Assembly: GCA_958295735.1 (NCBI GenBank)
Contig: OY282369.1
Span: 2,270,983-2,334,982, forward strand
Reading direction: 5' to 3'
DNA from: an uncultured Candidatus Cenarchaeum sp.
GTDB taxonomy: Archaea > Thermoproteota > Nitrososphaeria > Nitrososphaerales > Nitrosopumilaceae
DNA: 64,000 nt
Under the pieces are notes generated by a model. The model ran no database searches and was not told the DNA's origin. It saw only the letters and a list, made by a program, of their open reading frames with translations. This document shows, piece after piece, positions 32,730 through 42,043 of this stretch. Both the position numbers and the translations under genes were made by a program. How positions within the stretch are numbered: the first letter of the stretch is position 1; each line of letters starts with the position of its first letter.

Positions 32730-34841
32730 ATGTCAGAGGGTAGGAAGGCCACGGATGCGGAGGAGGTCCTCTCGGAGTTCAACAGGGCCCAGGGCTTGGC
32801 AAGCGAGCGCCGGCCGGCTGAGGGCGCCGGGGAGGCCCACGGCGACGGCTCTTGCTGCTCCGAGTCCCACGCCCCCGCCGAACAGGCCGCCCCCGCCCAC
32901 GGCGACGGCTCTTGTTGCTCCGAGTCCCGCGACCTGGAGGCCCCCGCCCCCGAACAGGCCGCCCCCGCCCACGGCGACGGCTCTTGCTGCTCCGAGTCCC
33001 ACGCCCCCGCCGAACAGGCCGCCCCCGCCCACGGCGACGGCTCTTGCTGCTCCGAGTCCCGCGACCTGGAGGCTCCCGCCCCCGCCGAACAGGCCGCCCC
33101 CGCCCACGGCGACGGCTCTTGCTGCTCCGAGTCCCGCGACCTGGAGGCTCCCGCCCCCGCCGAACAGGCCGCCCCCGCCCACGGCGACGGCTCTTGTTGC
33201 TCCGAGTCCCACGCCCCCGCCGAACAGGCCGCCCCCGCCCACGGCGACGGCTCTTGTTGCTCCGAGTCCCGCGACCTGGAGGCCCCCGCCCCCGAACAGG
33301 CCGCCCCCGCCCACGGCGACGGCTCTTGCTGCTCCGAGTCCCGCGACCTGGAGGCCCCCGCCCCCGAACAGGCCGCCCCCGCCCACGGCGACGGCTCTTG
33401 TTGCTCCGAGTCCCGCGACCTGGAGGCCCCCGCCCCCGAACAGGCCGCCCCCGCCCACGGCGACGGCTCTTGCTGCTCCGAGTCCCGCGACCTGGAGGCT
33501 CCCGCCCCCGCCGAACAGGCCGCCCCCGCCCACGGCGACGGCTCTTGTTGCTCCGAGTCCCGCGACCTGGAGGCCCCCGCCCCCGAACAGGCCGCCCCCG
33601 CCCACGGCGACGGCTCTTGCTGCTCCGAGTCCCGCGACCTGGAGGCCCCCGCCCCCGAACAGGCCGCCCCCGCCCACGGCGACGGCTCTTGCTGCTCCGA
33701 GTCCCGCGACCTGGAGGCTCCCGCCCCCGCCGAACAGGCCGCCCCCGCCCACGGCGACGGCTCTTGCTGCTCCGAGTCCCGCGACCTGGAGGCCCCCGCC
33801 CCCGAACAGGCCGCCCCCGCCCACGGCGACGGCTCTTGCTGCTCCGAGACCCACGCCCCCGCCGAACAGGCCGCCCCCGCCCACGGCGACGGCTCTTGCT
33901 GCTCCGAGTCCCGCGACCTGGAGGCCCCCGCCCCCGAACAGGCCGCCCCCGCCCACGGCGACGGCTCTTGCTGCTCCGAGACCCACGCCCCCGCCGAACA
34001 GGCCGCCCCCGCCCACGGCGACGGCTCTTGCTGCTCCGAGTCCCGCGACCTGGAGGCTCCCGCCCCCGAACAGGCCGCCCCCGCCCACGGCGACGGCTCT
34101 TGCTGCTCCGAGTCCCGCGACCTGGAGGCTCCCGCCCCCGAACAGGCCGCCCCCGCCCACGGCGACGGCTCTTGCTGCTCCGAGTCCCGCGACCTGGAGG
34201 CTCCCGCCCCCGAACAGGCCGCCCCCGCCCACGGCGACGGCTCTTGCTGCTCCGAGTCCCGAGACCTGGAGGCTCCCGCCCCCGAACAGGCCGCCCACGG
34301 CGACGGCTCTTGTTGCTCCGACACGCAGACCGTTGCGGTTGCCCCCGAGCCCGCCCCTGCACCGGAACCAGCGCCATATTCCGAGCCGGCCCCCGCGGAA
34401 CCCGCCCCCGAGCCGGCCCCCGCGGAACCCGCCCCCGAGCCGGCCCCCGCGGAACCCGCCCCCGAGCCGGCCCCCGCGGAACCCGCCCCCGAGCCGGCCC
34501 CCGCGGAACCCGCCCCCGCGGGGGAGGGCGAGGCGGCCGGCGACGAGCCGCCGGCCCCCGCCCCCTCGCGCGAGAGGAACGTGATATTCGTCGGGCAAAA
34601 GCCCATCATGGTGTACGTGACGGCCACGCTCACCCAGCTCGCCACGCAGCCCGTGGTGACCATAAAGGCGCGCGGAAAGCGCATAACGCAGGCGGTGGAC
34701 GTCTCGCAGATGATAGTAAAGAGGATGAACACCGTCGGCTACACCATAAGCGACGTCCGGATCGCCTCGGACTCCCTCATGTCCGAGGACGGGAAGGAGC
34801 GCAAGGTGTCCACCATCGAAATAGACATCAAGAGCAGCTAG
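32730..34841 (+). CDS. alba: Alba-domain protein with ~22 Cys-Cys repeats
   Basis: 703 aa from ATG 32730 (TTG 32715 also in frame). The C-terminal ~95 residues are a complete Alba domain: RNVIFVGQKPIMVYVTATLT, TIKARGKRITQAVDVSQMIV, ending STIEIDIKSS. Alba binds DNA and RNA in archaeal chromatin and is normally about 90-110 aa. Residues ~35-530 here are about 22 units of HGDGSCCSES(RDLEAPAP)EQAAPA, followed by a Pro-Glu-Ala spacer of EPAPAEPAP units. Each unit has an adjacent Cys pair flanked by His and acidic residues, suitable for metal or redox chemistry (inference). The N-terminus MSEGRKATDAEEVLSEFNRA looks ordinary. Possibly a metal-storing or crosslinkable chromatin protein. Confidence 0.88.
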   Translation: MSEGRKATDAEEVLSEFNRAQGLASERRPAEGAGEAHGDGSCCSESHAPAEQAAPAHGDGSCCSESRDLEAPAPEQAAPAHGDGSCCSESHAPAEQAAPAHGDGSCCSESRDLEAPAPAEQAAPAHGDGSCCSESRDLEAPAPAEQAAPAHGDGSCCSESHAPAEQAAPAHGDGSCCSESRDLEAPAPEQAAPAHGDGSCCSESRDLEAPAPEQAAPAHGDGSCCSESRDLEAPAPEQAAPAHGDGSCCSESRDLEAPAPAEQAAPAHGDGSCCSESRDLEAPAPEQAAPAHGDGSCCSESRDLEAPAPEQAAPAHGDGSCCSESRDLEAPAPAEQAAPAHGDGSCCSESRDLEAPAPEQAAPAHGDGSCCSETHAPAEQAAPAHGDGSCCSESRDLEAPAPEQAAPAHGDGSCCSETHAPAEQAAPAHGDGSCCSESRDLEAPAPEQAAPAHGDGSCCSESRDLEAPAPEQAAPAHGDGSCCSESRDLEAPAPEQAAPAHGDGSCCSESRDLEAPAPEQAAHGDGSCCSDTQTVAVAPEPAPAPEPAPYSEPAPAEPAPEPAPAEPAPEPAPAEPAPEPAPAEPAPEPAPAEPAPAGEGEAAGDEPPAPAPSRERNVIFVGQKPIMVYVTATLTQLATQPVVTIKARGKRITQAVDVSQMIVKRMNTVGYTISDVRIASDSLMSEDGKERKVSTIEIDIKSS
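32840..34330. repeat. Cys-Cys repeat array in alba
   Basis: Units of 60, 72 or 75 bp built from CACGGCGACGGCTCTTGCTG and GAACAGGCCGCCCCCGCC, in long and short versions (with or without RDLEAP). All six frames are open across the array, but only the frame continuous with the Alba domain is credible. Confidence 0.9.
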
Positions 34842-34860
34842 GCGGCTGGCTGGCCTTCCG

Positions 34861-35115
34861 GTGGCTCGCTACTGCGGGAGGCGGCTTGCGGCGGCGGCCG
34901 CCGTGGCCGCCGCAGTCGCCGCAACCGCCGCCGCGGCCTCCGCATCGCCGGGGGCGTGGGACGCGTGCGGGCTGGACCACGTCTCGATCGTCGCGGACAC
35001 AGCCGGCTACGGGGGCATGGATCCGGATGCGTGCGAGTCGCTGGCGCACCGCATAGACGCGTACAACGCGCGCTGCGGCGGGCCGGAGGTGGAGCAGCTG
35101 GACTGCGGCTGGTGA
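34861..35115 (+). CDS. Small secreted Cys-containing protein
   Basis: 84 aa from GTG 34861, 19 nt after alba. N-terminal signal peptide (RRLAAAAAVAAAVAATAAAA, cleavage near ASASPG) followed by about 50 residues with four Cys (WDACGL, DACES, ARCGG, LDCGW). Probably exported and disulfide-bonded, a possible client of the DsbA-like protein. Family unknown. No own TATA seen; likely co-transcribed with alba. Confidence 0.68.
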   Translation: MARYCGRRLAAAAAVAAAVAATAAAASASPGAWDACGLDHVSIVADTAGYGGMDPDACESLAHRIDAYNARCGGPEVEQLDCGW

Positions 35116-35119
35116 CCGG

Positions 35120-36088
35120 TCAGGCCGGCGGCCCGGCCCGCCCCGCCGCCCCGCCGAGCCTGGAGAGCAGCGCGGCGTACAGGAACGGCAGCACGGCGGT
35201 GGCCTCGGCGTGGAGGGTGGCCTGCCTCGCGCCGCGGGCCACCTTCCCCCACGAGACGGCCTCCCTGACCGGCGCGCCGCTGAGGCTGCCGTCGAACTCC
35301 TGCGCCGTGGTCACGTACAGGGCGTAGTCCAGCCCCTTGCGGTACTGGTTCCACCACAGCGTGTGGTGCTTTGATATGCCGCCGCCGATCATCAGGGCGC
35401 CGGACCTCTCCGCCTTGAACACGAGCCCGGACAGCAGCTCGGCGTCGGCCATGACGTCCAGCGCAAAGTCGGGCCTCTTTTGGGCGAACATCCACAGCTG
35501 GCTGCCCACCGCCCCGTCCATTATGCCCGGCACGACGACCGGTATGCCGTTCCCGGCGGCCTCGCGCAGGAACGAGCCCCTGCCGAGGCGCCGCCCTATC
35601 ATGCCCGCGACGTCGGCGGTGGACATGCGCCGCCTCCCCGCGGCGTACTCCTCCTCCAGGTACTCCTGCATCCTGCCCTCGATGAGCGGCCCGTAGCCGG
35701 AGGCGGGGACCAGGACGCTCCCCAGCCGGTGGGAGCCCCCGTCGGCCACCTCCGCGTCGTCCATCTCGAACGAGCCCCCCGTATAGTCGGCGTGCGACCT
35801 GGCCACGTCGTGGTCGAGGGCGCCGCAGGTGGTCACGGCGACGTCGAACATGCGGCGCCGCATCATGTCCGATATGATCCCCCGCAGCCCCGTGGACACG
35901 ACTGCTCCCACGAACGAGACGAACCGCAGGCAGGCCGCATCCGAGGCCATCTCCTGCAGTATGTCCAGCCCGTCGGCCATGTTCCTGGCCTCGAAGCCGC
36001 CGGACCGGGCCATCTGGGATATTATCCTGTCCGCGCCCGCCTCGGCGCCCACCTCCACGTCCCTGACGGGGCCTCCGGGCCGTGCCAT
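35120..36088 (-). CDS. dys: Deoxyhypusine synthase
   Basis: 322 aa from ATG 36088; a longer frame to 36157 would overlap both its own TATA box and the ino1 promoter. Family features: VSFVGAVVSTGLRGIISDMM, DVAVTTCGALDHDVARSHAD, GIPVVVPGIMDGAVGSQLWM and the active-site loop GGGISKHHT with the catalytic Lys at about 240. It transfers the aminobutyl group of spermidine, via NAD, to the Lys of aIF5A, a step essential in archaea. Stop is 2 nt from the convergent small secreted gene. Confidence 0.94.
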   Translation of the reverse strand: MARPGGPVRDVEVGAEAGADRIISQMARSGGFEARNMADGLDILQEMASDAACLRFVSFVGAVVSTGLRGIISDMMRRRMFDVAVTTCGALDHDVARSHADYTGGSFEMDDAEVADGGSHRLGSVLVPASGYGPLIEGRMQEYLEEEYAAGRRRMSTADVAGMIGRRLGRGSFLREAAGNGIPVVVPGIMDGAVGSQLWMFAQKRPDFALDVMADAELLSGLVFKAERSGALMIGGGISKHHTLWWNQYRKGLDYALYVTTAQEFDGSLSGAPVREAVSWGKVARGARQATLHAEATAVLPFLYAALLSRLGGAAGRAGPPA

Positions 36089-36110
36089 CCGCTGCCGGGC
36101 CGCCCGGCGG

Positions 36111-36119
36111 CTATAAAAC
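36111..36119 (-). promoter_or_regulatory. TATA box for deoxyhypusine synthase gene
   Basis: Minus-strand GTTTTATAG, 23-31 nt upstream of ATG 36088; decides the start. Confidence 0.6.
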
Positions 36120-36141
36120 CCTCGCGGGGGCCCCGGACAGT

Positions 36142-36153
36142 TAGGTTTAAACT
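36142..36153 (+). promoter_or_regulatory. TATA box for ino1
   Basis: TAGGTTTAAACT, 21-32 nt before GTG 36174. Confidence 0.6.
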
Positions 36154-36173
36154 TCATTCAAGACGGGCGCCCG

Positions 36174-37307
36174 GTGTTGGCGGGAAGCGGGAGGATCAGG
36201 GTGGGCCTGGTAGGGCTCGGCAACTGCTTTTCCGGCCTCATCCAGGGCATAGAGTACTACCGGCAGAACCCGTCCCAAAAGGCCACCGGGATCATCCACG
36301 AGAGCCTGCGCGGGTACACCATGCACGACATTGACTTCGTGTGCGGCTTCGACGTGGGCGCGAACAAGGTGGGCAAGCCGATCAGCGAGGCCATATACGA
36401 GGAGCCGAACATGGTGGACTGGATCCCGCGCGGCAGCATGCCCGCGACGGGGGCCGTGGTGCGCGAGGGCCCCGCCCTGGACGGCGTGGGCGTGTGGGTG
36501 AAGGACCGCATAAGGCCCATACGGAGCGGCAAGACCGACGAGGAGCTGCGCGCGGAGGCCGGGCGCGCCCTGTCCGACTCGGGGGCCGAGGTGGTGGTCT
36601 CGTACCTGCCGGTGGGGTCGGAAAAGGCGACGCGGTTCTGGGCGGGGGCCTGCCTGGACGCGGGGGCCGCGTTCGTCAACTGCATACCCTCGTTCATAGC
36701 GTCCGACGAAAAGTGGGCGGCCAAGTTCGCCGAGAAGGGGCTGCCCGTCATCGGGGACGACATAAAGGGGCAGGTGGGGGCCACCATAGTGCACCGCACG
36801 CTGGCCCGCCTGTGCAGCGAGAGGGGCACCCGCATAGAAAGGACGTACCAGCTGAACGTGGGGGGGAACACGGACTTCCTGAACATGAAGGAGCAGGAGA
36901 GGCTGGTCAGCAAGAGGATCTCCAAGACCGAGAGCGTGCAGAGCCAGCTCGGCGAGCGGCTCGGGGACGACCAGATACACGTGGGCCCGTCCGACTACGT
37001 GCCGTTCTTGGGCAACAAAAAGCTGATGTTCATGAGGATAGAGGGGCGGCAGTGGGCCAACATACCGTACAACATGGACGTCAGGCTGGAGGTGGACGAC
37101 AAGGCCAACTCGGCGGGGATAGTCGTGGACGCCATACGGCTGGCCCGCATAGCGCTAGACGACGGCCTGGGAGGCCCCGTGCTGCCGGCCAGCGCGTACC
37201 TCATGAAGCACCCCATGCGGCAGATGCCCGACCACGAGGCCAAGCGGGCCTGCGAGGAGATGGTGCGGGGGAGCGGCGGCGGCGGCGGCCCCGCTCCTCC
37301 CGCCTGA
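36174..37307 (+). CDS. ino1: Myo-inositol-1-phosphate synthase
   Basis: 377 aa. NAD-binding VGLVGLGNCFSGLIQG at the N-terminus; family blocks SEVVVSYLPVGSEKATRF-like (here GAEVVVSYLPVGSEKATRFW), FVNCIPSFIASDEKWAAKFA, LPVIGDDIKGQVGATIVHR, and YQLNVGGNTDFLNMKEQERL, SKRISKTESVQSQLG. Converts glucose-6-phosphate to inositol-1-phosphate, the precursor of archaeal phosphatidylinositol lipids. GTG 36174 chosen by TATA distance and the short leader. The C-terminal GGGGGPAPPA is low-complexity, and the stop codon is the first TGA of a 14-bp repeat array. Confidence 0.95.
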   Translation: MLAGSGRIRVGLVGLGNCFSGLIQGIEYYRQNPSQKATGIIHESLRGYTMHDIDFVCGFDVGANKVGKPISEAIYEEPNMVDWIPRGSMPATGAVVREGPALDGVGVWVKDRIRPIRSGKTDEELRAEAGRALSDSGAEVVVSYLPVGSEKATRFWAGACLDAGAAFVNCIPSFIASDEKWAAKFAEKGLPVIGDDIKGQVGATIVHRTLARLCSERGTRIERTYQLNVGGNTDFLNMKEQERLVSKRISKTESVQSQLGERLGDDQIHVGPSDYVPFLGNKKLMFMRIEGRQWANIPYNMDVRLEVDDKANSAGIVVDAIRLARIALDDGLGGPVLPASAYLMKHPMRQMPDHEAKRACEEMVRGSGGGGGPAPPA

Positions 37308-37472
37308 GCCGCGCCGCCTGAGCCGCGCCGCCTGAGCCGCGCCGCCTGAGCCGCGCCGCCTGAGCCGCGCCGCCTGAGCCGCGCCGCCTGAGCCGCGCCG
37401 CCTGAGCCGCGCCGCCTGAGCCGCGCCGCCTGAGCCGCGCCGCCTGAGCCGCGCCGCCTGAGCCGCGCCGCC
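37305..37472. repeat. 14-bp tandem repeat, 12 perfect copies
   Basis: TGAGCCGCGCCGCC repeated exactly 12 times, beginning with the ino1 stop codon. Because 14 is not a multiple of 3, TGA appears in all three frames on the plus strand, a fail-safe stop block. Followed to 37640 by irregular C/G-rich sequence with no gene. Confidence 0.97.
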
Positions 37473-37641
37473 GCCGCCCAACTGCGCACCGCCGCGCCGC
37501 CGCCCGACCGCGCGCCGCCGCCCCGCCCGATCGCGCCCCCCCCCCGCGGCGGGGGCGACTCCCGGGCGCCCCCCGCCCCCCGCCCCCCGCCCCCCGGGCG
37601 CCCCGAGCCGCCGCGGAAAACCCCCGGGAACGGCGATCAGC

Positions 37642-37651
37642 AAAAGTTATC
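37642..37651 (+). promoter_or_regulatory. TATA box for smc
   Basis: AAAAGTTATC, 23-33 nt before GTG 37675, standing out in a GC-only surround. Confidence 0.55.
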
Positions 37652-37674
37652 ACGCCCCGGCGCGCGGGAGGGGC

Positions 37675-40600
37675 GTGGTGCACATACGGAGGGTCGAACT
37701 GTTCGGCTTCAAGTCGTTCGGGTTCCGGAACACGGTCGTCGACTTCGTGCCGGGGCTCGTCTCCATATCGGGCCCCAACGGCTCCGGGAAGAGCAACATA
37801 CTGGATGCCGTCCTGTTCGCGATGGGCGAGAACCGGCCCACCATGATGAGGGTGGACAGGCTGCGCTCCCTCATACACGACTCGGACGGCCGCCGCAGGG
37901 GGCCGGCGGTGGCCCGCGTGAGCGTGCACCTGGACAACGCGGACAGGCGCATACCGGCCGACTCGGACGAGGTGGAGATCACGCGCGAGCTGAGCGCGCA
38001 GGGCGAGAACACCTACCACGTCAACGGGAAGAAGGCCGGCCACGCCCAAGTGCTCAACATGATGGAGGTCGCCAACGCCGGCCTGTACCAGCTGAACGCC
38101 GTCCAGCAGGGGACGGTCACGCGCATATCCGAGTTCTCCCCCGAGGAGAAGCGCAGGTCCATAGAGAACCTGATAGGCCTGTCGTACTTTGACGAGAAGA
38201 AGGCAAAGTCCGAGGAGATGCTGGAGCAGGCCGACAGGCGGCTCGAGGTGGCACTCGCGCGCATGGGCGAGATGAAGAAGAACATAGACGCCCTCGAGGA
38301 GGACCGCAACGCGGCGATGCGCCACGCAGCGCTGGCGCGCGAGTCGGCCCGCCTCAGGGCCATATCGTCGTCGGCCCGCCTGCGGGCGGTGGGGGAGGAG
38401 CGGGCCCGCGCGGAAGGGGAGGCCGCGGAGGCCGGGAAAAGCGCGGCGGGGCTGGCGGAAAAGCGGGACGCGGGCAGGGCGGAGATGCGCCGGCTGGAGG
38501 CCGAAAAGGGGGCCGTCGCGGCCGAGGCCGAGGAGTACGGCGCCGCCAAGGCCGGCCTGGAGCGGGAGATCGCCGAAAAGATGCGGGCGCACGAGGAGGC
38601 GGACTCGGGGCTGGCCACCGCCTCGAGGCGGCTCTCCCAGATAGGCGCCAGGCTGCCGGGCGCGCGCCGCGAGGCGGCCGGGGCCGAGGAGGCGGGCGGC
38701 CGCGCCCGCGCGCAGGCGGCCGCGCGCCGCATCCTGCTGGGAGAAAAGGAGGCGGCCAGGAAGGCGGCGGCCGCCCGCCTCGCGGAGATCGACTCGCGCC
38801 GGGCCGGCGTGCTGAAGGGGCAGTCCGAGGCGCTCCGGGAGAGGTCCGCGCTGGACGACAGGGCGGCCTCCATATCCCGCAGGCTCGGCGCCGAGCGCCT
38901 GGCCGCCTCGAAGGCGCGCGCTGCCGCCGAGGCGGCCGCGGCGCGCGCGGCCGAGGACGGGGCCGCGCGGGACGCCCACGCGCGCCGGCGCGCCGAGCTC
39001 TCCGCCCTGTCCTCGCGCCTCGCGTCGGCGCAGATGCGCCGCCGCGCCTCGGCGGCCAGGCTGGCCTCGCGCGCCGCGAGGCTGGAGTCCGGAAAGGCCG
39101 CCGCCGAGGCGGAGGCCGAGGAGATCGCGCGGATGCTGGAAAAGTGCGGGAGGGCCGGGGAGCGGCACGATGCCAGGATGGGCCTCGTGAAGGGGACGCT
39201 GCACGAGGACTACACGGCCGCGCGGCTCAGGGAGCATGCCGGCGAGCTGGGGATAATGGGGCTCGCGTACGAGCTGGTCTCCTGGGACGGGGAGCACGAG
39301 AGGGCCGCGCTGGCCGCCGGCTCGGACTGGCTGAAGGCGACGGTGGTGCCCGACTTTGCCGCGCTGGTCGGACTGGCGGAGCGGGCCAGGCGGGACGGGC
39401 TGCCCAGGGCGAGGATAATACCGCTGGATGCCGTCCCGGACATACGCCTGGACGTGCCGGAGGGGGCCGGGGCGCTGGGCGCGCTCTCCGACTTCGTCCG
39501 GTGCGCCCCGGAGCACGAGGCGCTGCGCTCGTTTCCTGTTCGGCGGGGTGGTGCTGGCCTCCTCCCGGGAGGCCGCGCACTCGCTCTCCCGCAGGGGCTA
39601 CCGCGCGGTGGATGCGGACGGCGTCCTGTTCGAGCCGGGGGCCAGGGCCGCCGTCGTGGACGTCAACTCGCGCATATCGAGGCTCACCAGGATAATATCC
39701 ATGAGCACGTCCGTGGACGGGCTCAGGGCGTCCGTCTCCCTGCTGCGGCGGCACCTGCACAAGAAAAAGGCCGCCGCCCGGGGGATGGGCGCGGAGCTGC
39801 GGCGCTGCGGGGAGGGGTCGCGCGCCTCGGCCGCCGCCCTGGCCGCGGCGGCCCAGGCGGGGGGCGACCTGGAGAGGCAGGTGGGGGCCTCGGCCCGCGC
39901 GGGCCGCCGCCTGGAGGCGCGCCTCGCCGCGCTGGCCCGCCGCCGCGCCGCCATGGAGGGGGAGGCGGCGGCGCGCGGCAGGGCCGCCGCGGCCCTGGAG
40001 GCGGAGCTGCGCGCGGCGGAGGAGGCCCGCGGGGGGGACGGCGGCCTGGACGGCCTGGCCGCCAGACTGGAGGGGCTCAACGCCGAAAAGTCGCGCCTGG
40101 AGGCCGCGCTCTCCGCCGCGGCCGCCGGGTGCCACGAGGCCGCATCCTCGCTCGCCTCGGCCGAGGCGGCCCTGGAGCGGAGCGGGATCTCGGCCGCCGC
40201 GCTGCGCCGCGAGGCGGCCGGCCTGGAGGCCGAGGAGGGGGACCTGCGCGCCCGCTCCGCGCTGCTGGAGGAGGGCAGGAGGGGGGCGGGTGAGGCGCTG
40301 GTGCGCCTCCGGCAGAGGGAGCAGGACCTCGTGTCCTCGTCCGGGACGTCGGTCCCGCGCCTGCGCGAGTACGACCTGGAGCTGGGAAGGCTCAACGAGG
40401 AGGACCGGTCGCTGTCCAGGGAGATCTCGAAGCTGGAGCGCAGGGCCGACTCGCTGTCGCGGGACCTGGCCGACCTGGGCGCGGCGCGGGACAGGGAGGC
40501 GGCCGTGCTGGCCGCGGCCGGGCCGGCCGCCGCCGCCGAGGCGGAGAGGCTGGCGCGGGAGGGGGGCGGGCCCGACGCGGGGAAGGTGCTGGCCGCGCTG

Positions 40601-41236
40601 GAGGCCGAGATGCGGTCCATGGGCGGGCTCAACGCCAGGGCCCCGCAGGCCTACGCCGAGGCGTCCGGCGGCTACCGCTCCATGTCCGCCAGGAAGAACT
40701 CGCTGGAGGCCGAGCGCAACAAGATAGTGCGCTTCATAGAGGGGGTGGAGCGCGACAAGCGCCAGACCTTCCTCGACGCCTTCGACAGGGTGGACGGGGA
40801 GATCAGGTCGACGTTCTCGCGGATGACCGGGGGGAGCGCGTGGCTGGAGCTGCAGAACGAGGACGACATTTTCAACTCGGGGATCTCGTACATGATCCAG
40901 TTCCAGGGCAAGAAGAAGCGGACGTCCGCGTCCATAAGCGGCGGCGAGAAGACGCTGGCGGCCATCGTCTTCGTGCTGGCCCTGCAGCGGCTCAAGCCCT
41001 CCCCGTTCTACCTGTTCGACGAGGTCGACGCGCACCTGGACGCCCCCAACGCCGAGCGGCTCGCGCGGATACTCGAGGAGCGCTCCCGGGAGAGCCAGTT
41101 CCTGATGGTCTCCCTGAAGGACTCGGTGGTGATGAAGGCCAAGCTCATCTACGGCGTGTACCCGCGGGACGGCGCCTCGCAGGTAGTGACGTACAAGGAC
41201 AGGCGGCTCCCGTCGATGGCCGCCGGCGGGGCCTAG
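37675..41236 (+). CDS. smc: SMC chromosome-segregation ATPase, +1 frameshift at ~39532
   Basis: With one base removed the gene encodes about 1186 aa, normal for SMC. N-terminal head: Walker A GPNGSGKSN near residue 35 and NAVQQGTVTRISEFSPEEKR; Ala/Arg/Glu-rich coiled coil; hinge around residues 510-640 (TLHEDYTAARLREHAGELGI, VVPDFAALVGLAERAR); second coil; C-terminal head with signature ASISGGEKTLAA and Walker B FYLFDEVDAHLDAPN. At 39532-39534 TCGTTTCCTGTTC should be TCGTTCCTGTTC for ...RSFLFGGVVLASSREAA; the first frame then runs on as Arg/Gly-rich nonsense while the second (from about 39530) reaches the stop at 41236. A sequencing error, true inactivation or recoding are all possible. Confidence 0.9.
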
Positions 41237-41261
41237 CCGCCTTGCCGCCCCGCGGGAAAAA

Positions 41262-41370
41262 GGGCGCGAAGCCCGCCAGGATCGGGGGCGCGAAGCCCGC
41301 CAGGATCGGGGGCGCGAAGCCCGCCCGGATCGGGGGCGCGAAGCCCGCCCGGATCGGGGGCGCGCCGTTC
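41262..41370. repeat. 24-bp tandem repeat, about 4 copies
   Basis: GGGGCGCGAAGCCCGCCAGG ATCG units downstream of smc, with CCAGG in the first two and CCCGG in the next two. GGGCGCGAAGCCC can form hairpins. Between the convergent smc and DUF6659-like genes; may help terminate transcription. Confidence 0.85.
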
Positions 41371-41459
41371 GGCGGAATCTGGGGCCGGAAGCCGGGCGGA
41401 ATGGGGGGCCCGGGGGCCGCCCGGCGGCAGGCGCGGAAAAACAAAAGGGCGGCTGCCGG

Positions 41460-41831
41460 CTAGTCCATGGTGTAGTCGCCGTACAGCTCGTTGAGGATCC
41501 TGTCCACGATGCCCCTGCCGCCCTTGTTGTCTATGGTTATGAGGAGCAGGTGGCCGTCCCTGAGGGGGAACGTGACCCTCCGCAGCTTTTCGTAGACGGC
41601 CATCGTGTACAGCCCCCTGCCTATCTTGTCGTAGTGCTTTACGCGCGACCGCCACGCGTCGGCGGCGTGCCGCAGCGTGTCCTGCGTCTCCTCCGGGGAG
41701 AGGTACGTCTGTAGCCCCTCCCTCCTGGACTCGCAGACCTGCCTGCCGTCCATGTCGCAGACGGTGCCGTACCGCACGTACTCGTCCATGCCCATGATCT
41801 TGGCGAGCAGGCGCCGGTGATCCATCGTCAT
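41460..41831 (-). CDS. DUF6659-like protein
   Basis: 123 aa. Pattern MDHRRLLAKIMGMDEYVRYG, REGLQTYLSPEETQDTLRHA, KIGRGLYTMAVYEKLRRVTF, HLLLITIDNKGG matches a family (DUF6659, by recollection) abundant in Thaumarchaeota and possibly roadblock/profilin-like. Function unknown. ATG 41831 is preferred because minus-strand CATGTTTTTGTG lies 24-33 nt upstream; ATG 41825 is an alternative. Confidence 0.75.
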   Translation of the reverse strand: MTMDHRRLLAKIMGMDEYVRYGTVCDMDGRQVCESRREGLQTYLSPEETQDTLRHAADAWRSRVKHYDKIGRGLYTMAVYEKLRRVTFPLRDGHLLLITIDNKGGRGIVDRILNELYGDYTMD

Positions 41832-42008
41832 GCGCCTGCTTGGATGCGCCTGCACAAAAACATGATCCCCGGCCCCGCCTGCCCGCGGCCCGCCGGCGGC
41901 CCCCGCCCGGCGCGGGCCCCGGCCCGGACCGAAGCCGCGCCAGGCGGCAGCCCCCCGCCCCGCGCCAGGATCGCGGCGGGCCGCGGCCCGCGCCGGCCCC
42001 GCGCGTGA

Positions 42009-42020
42009 ACCCTTATACCG
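42009..42020 (+). promoter_or_regulatory. CTTATACC promoter of zinc-family member 1
   Basis: AACCCTTATACCGCC, about 25-35 nt before TTG 42044. The same block precedes member 2 (43170-43180) and, as AACTCTTATACCGCC, member 4 (57250-57263). In member 5 it is changed to AATCCTCATGCCGCC. Confidence 0.6.
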
Positions 42021-42043
42021 CCGGGCCCCGCCGGCCCGCCGCG

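Noticed and set aside
32840-34330. Possible CRISPR-like array or six-frame coding region
   Set aside because: Units are contiguous with no unique spacers and read through in one frame into the Alba domain; the other open frames only mirror the repeat composition.
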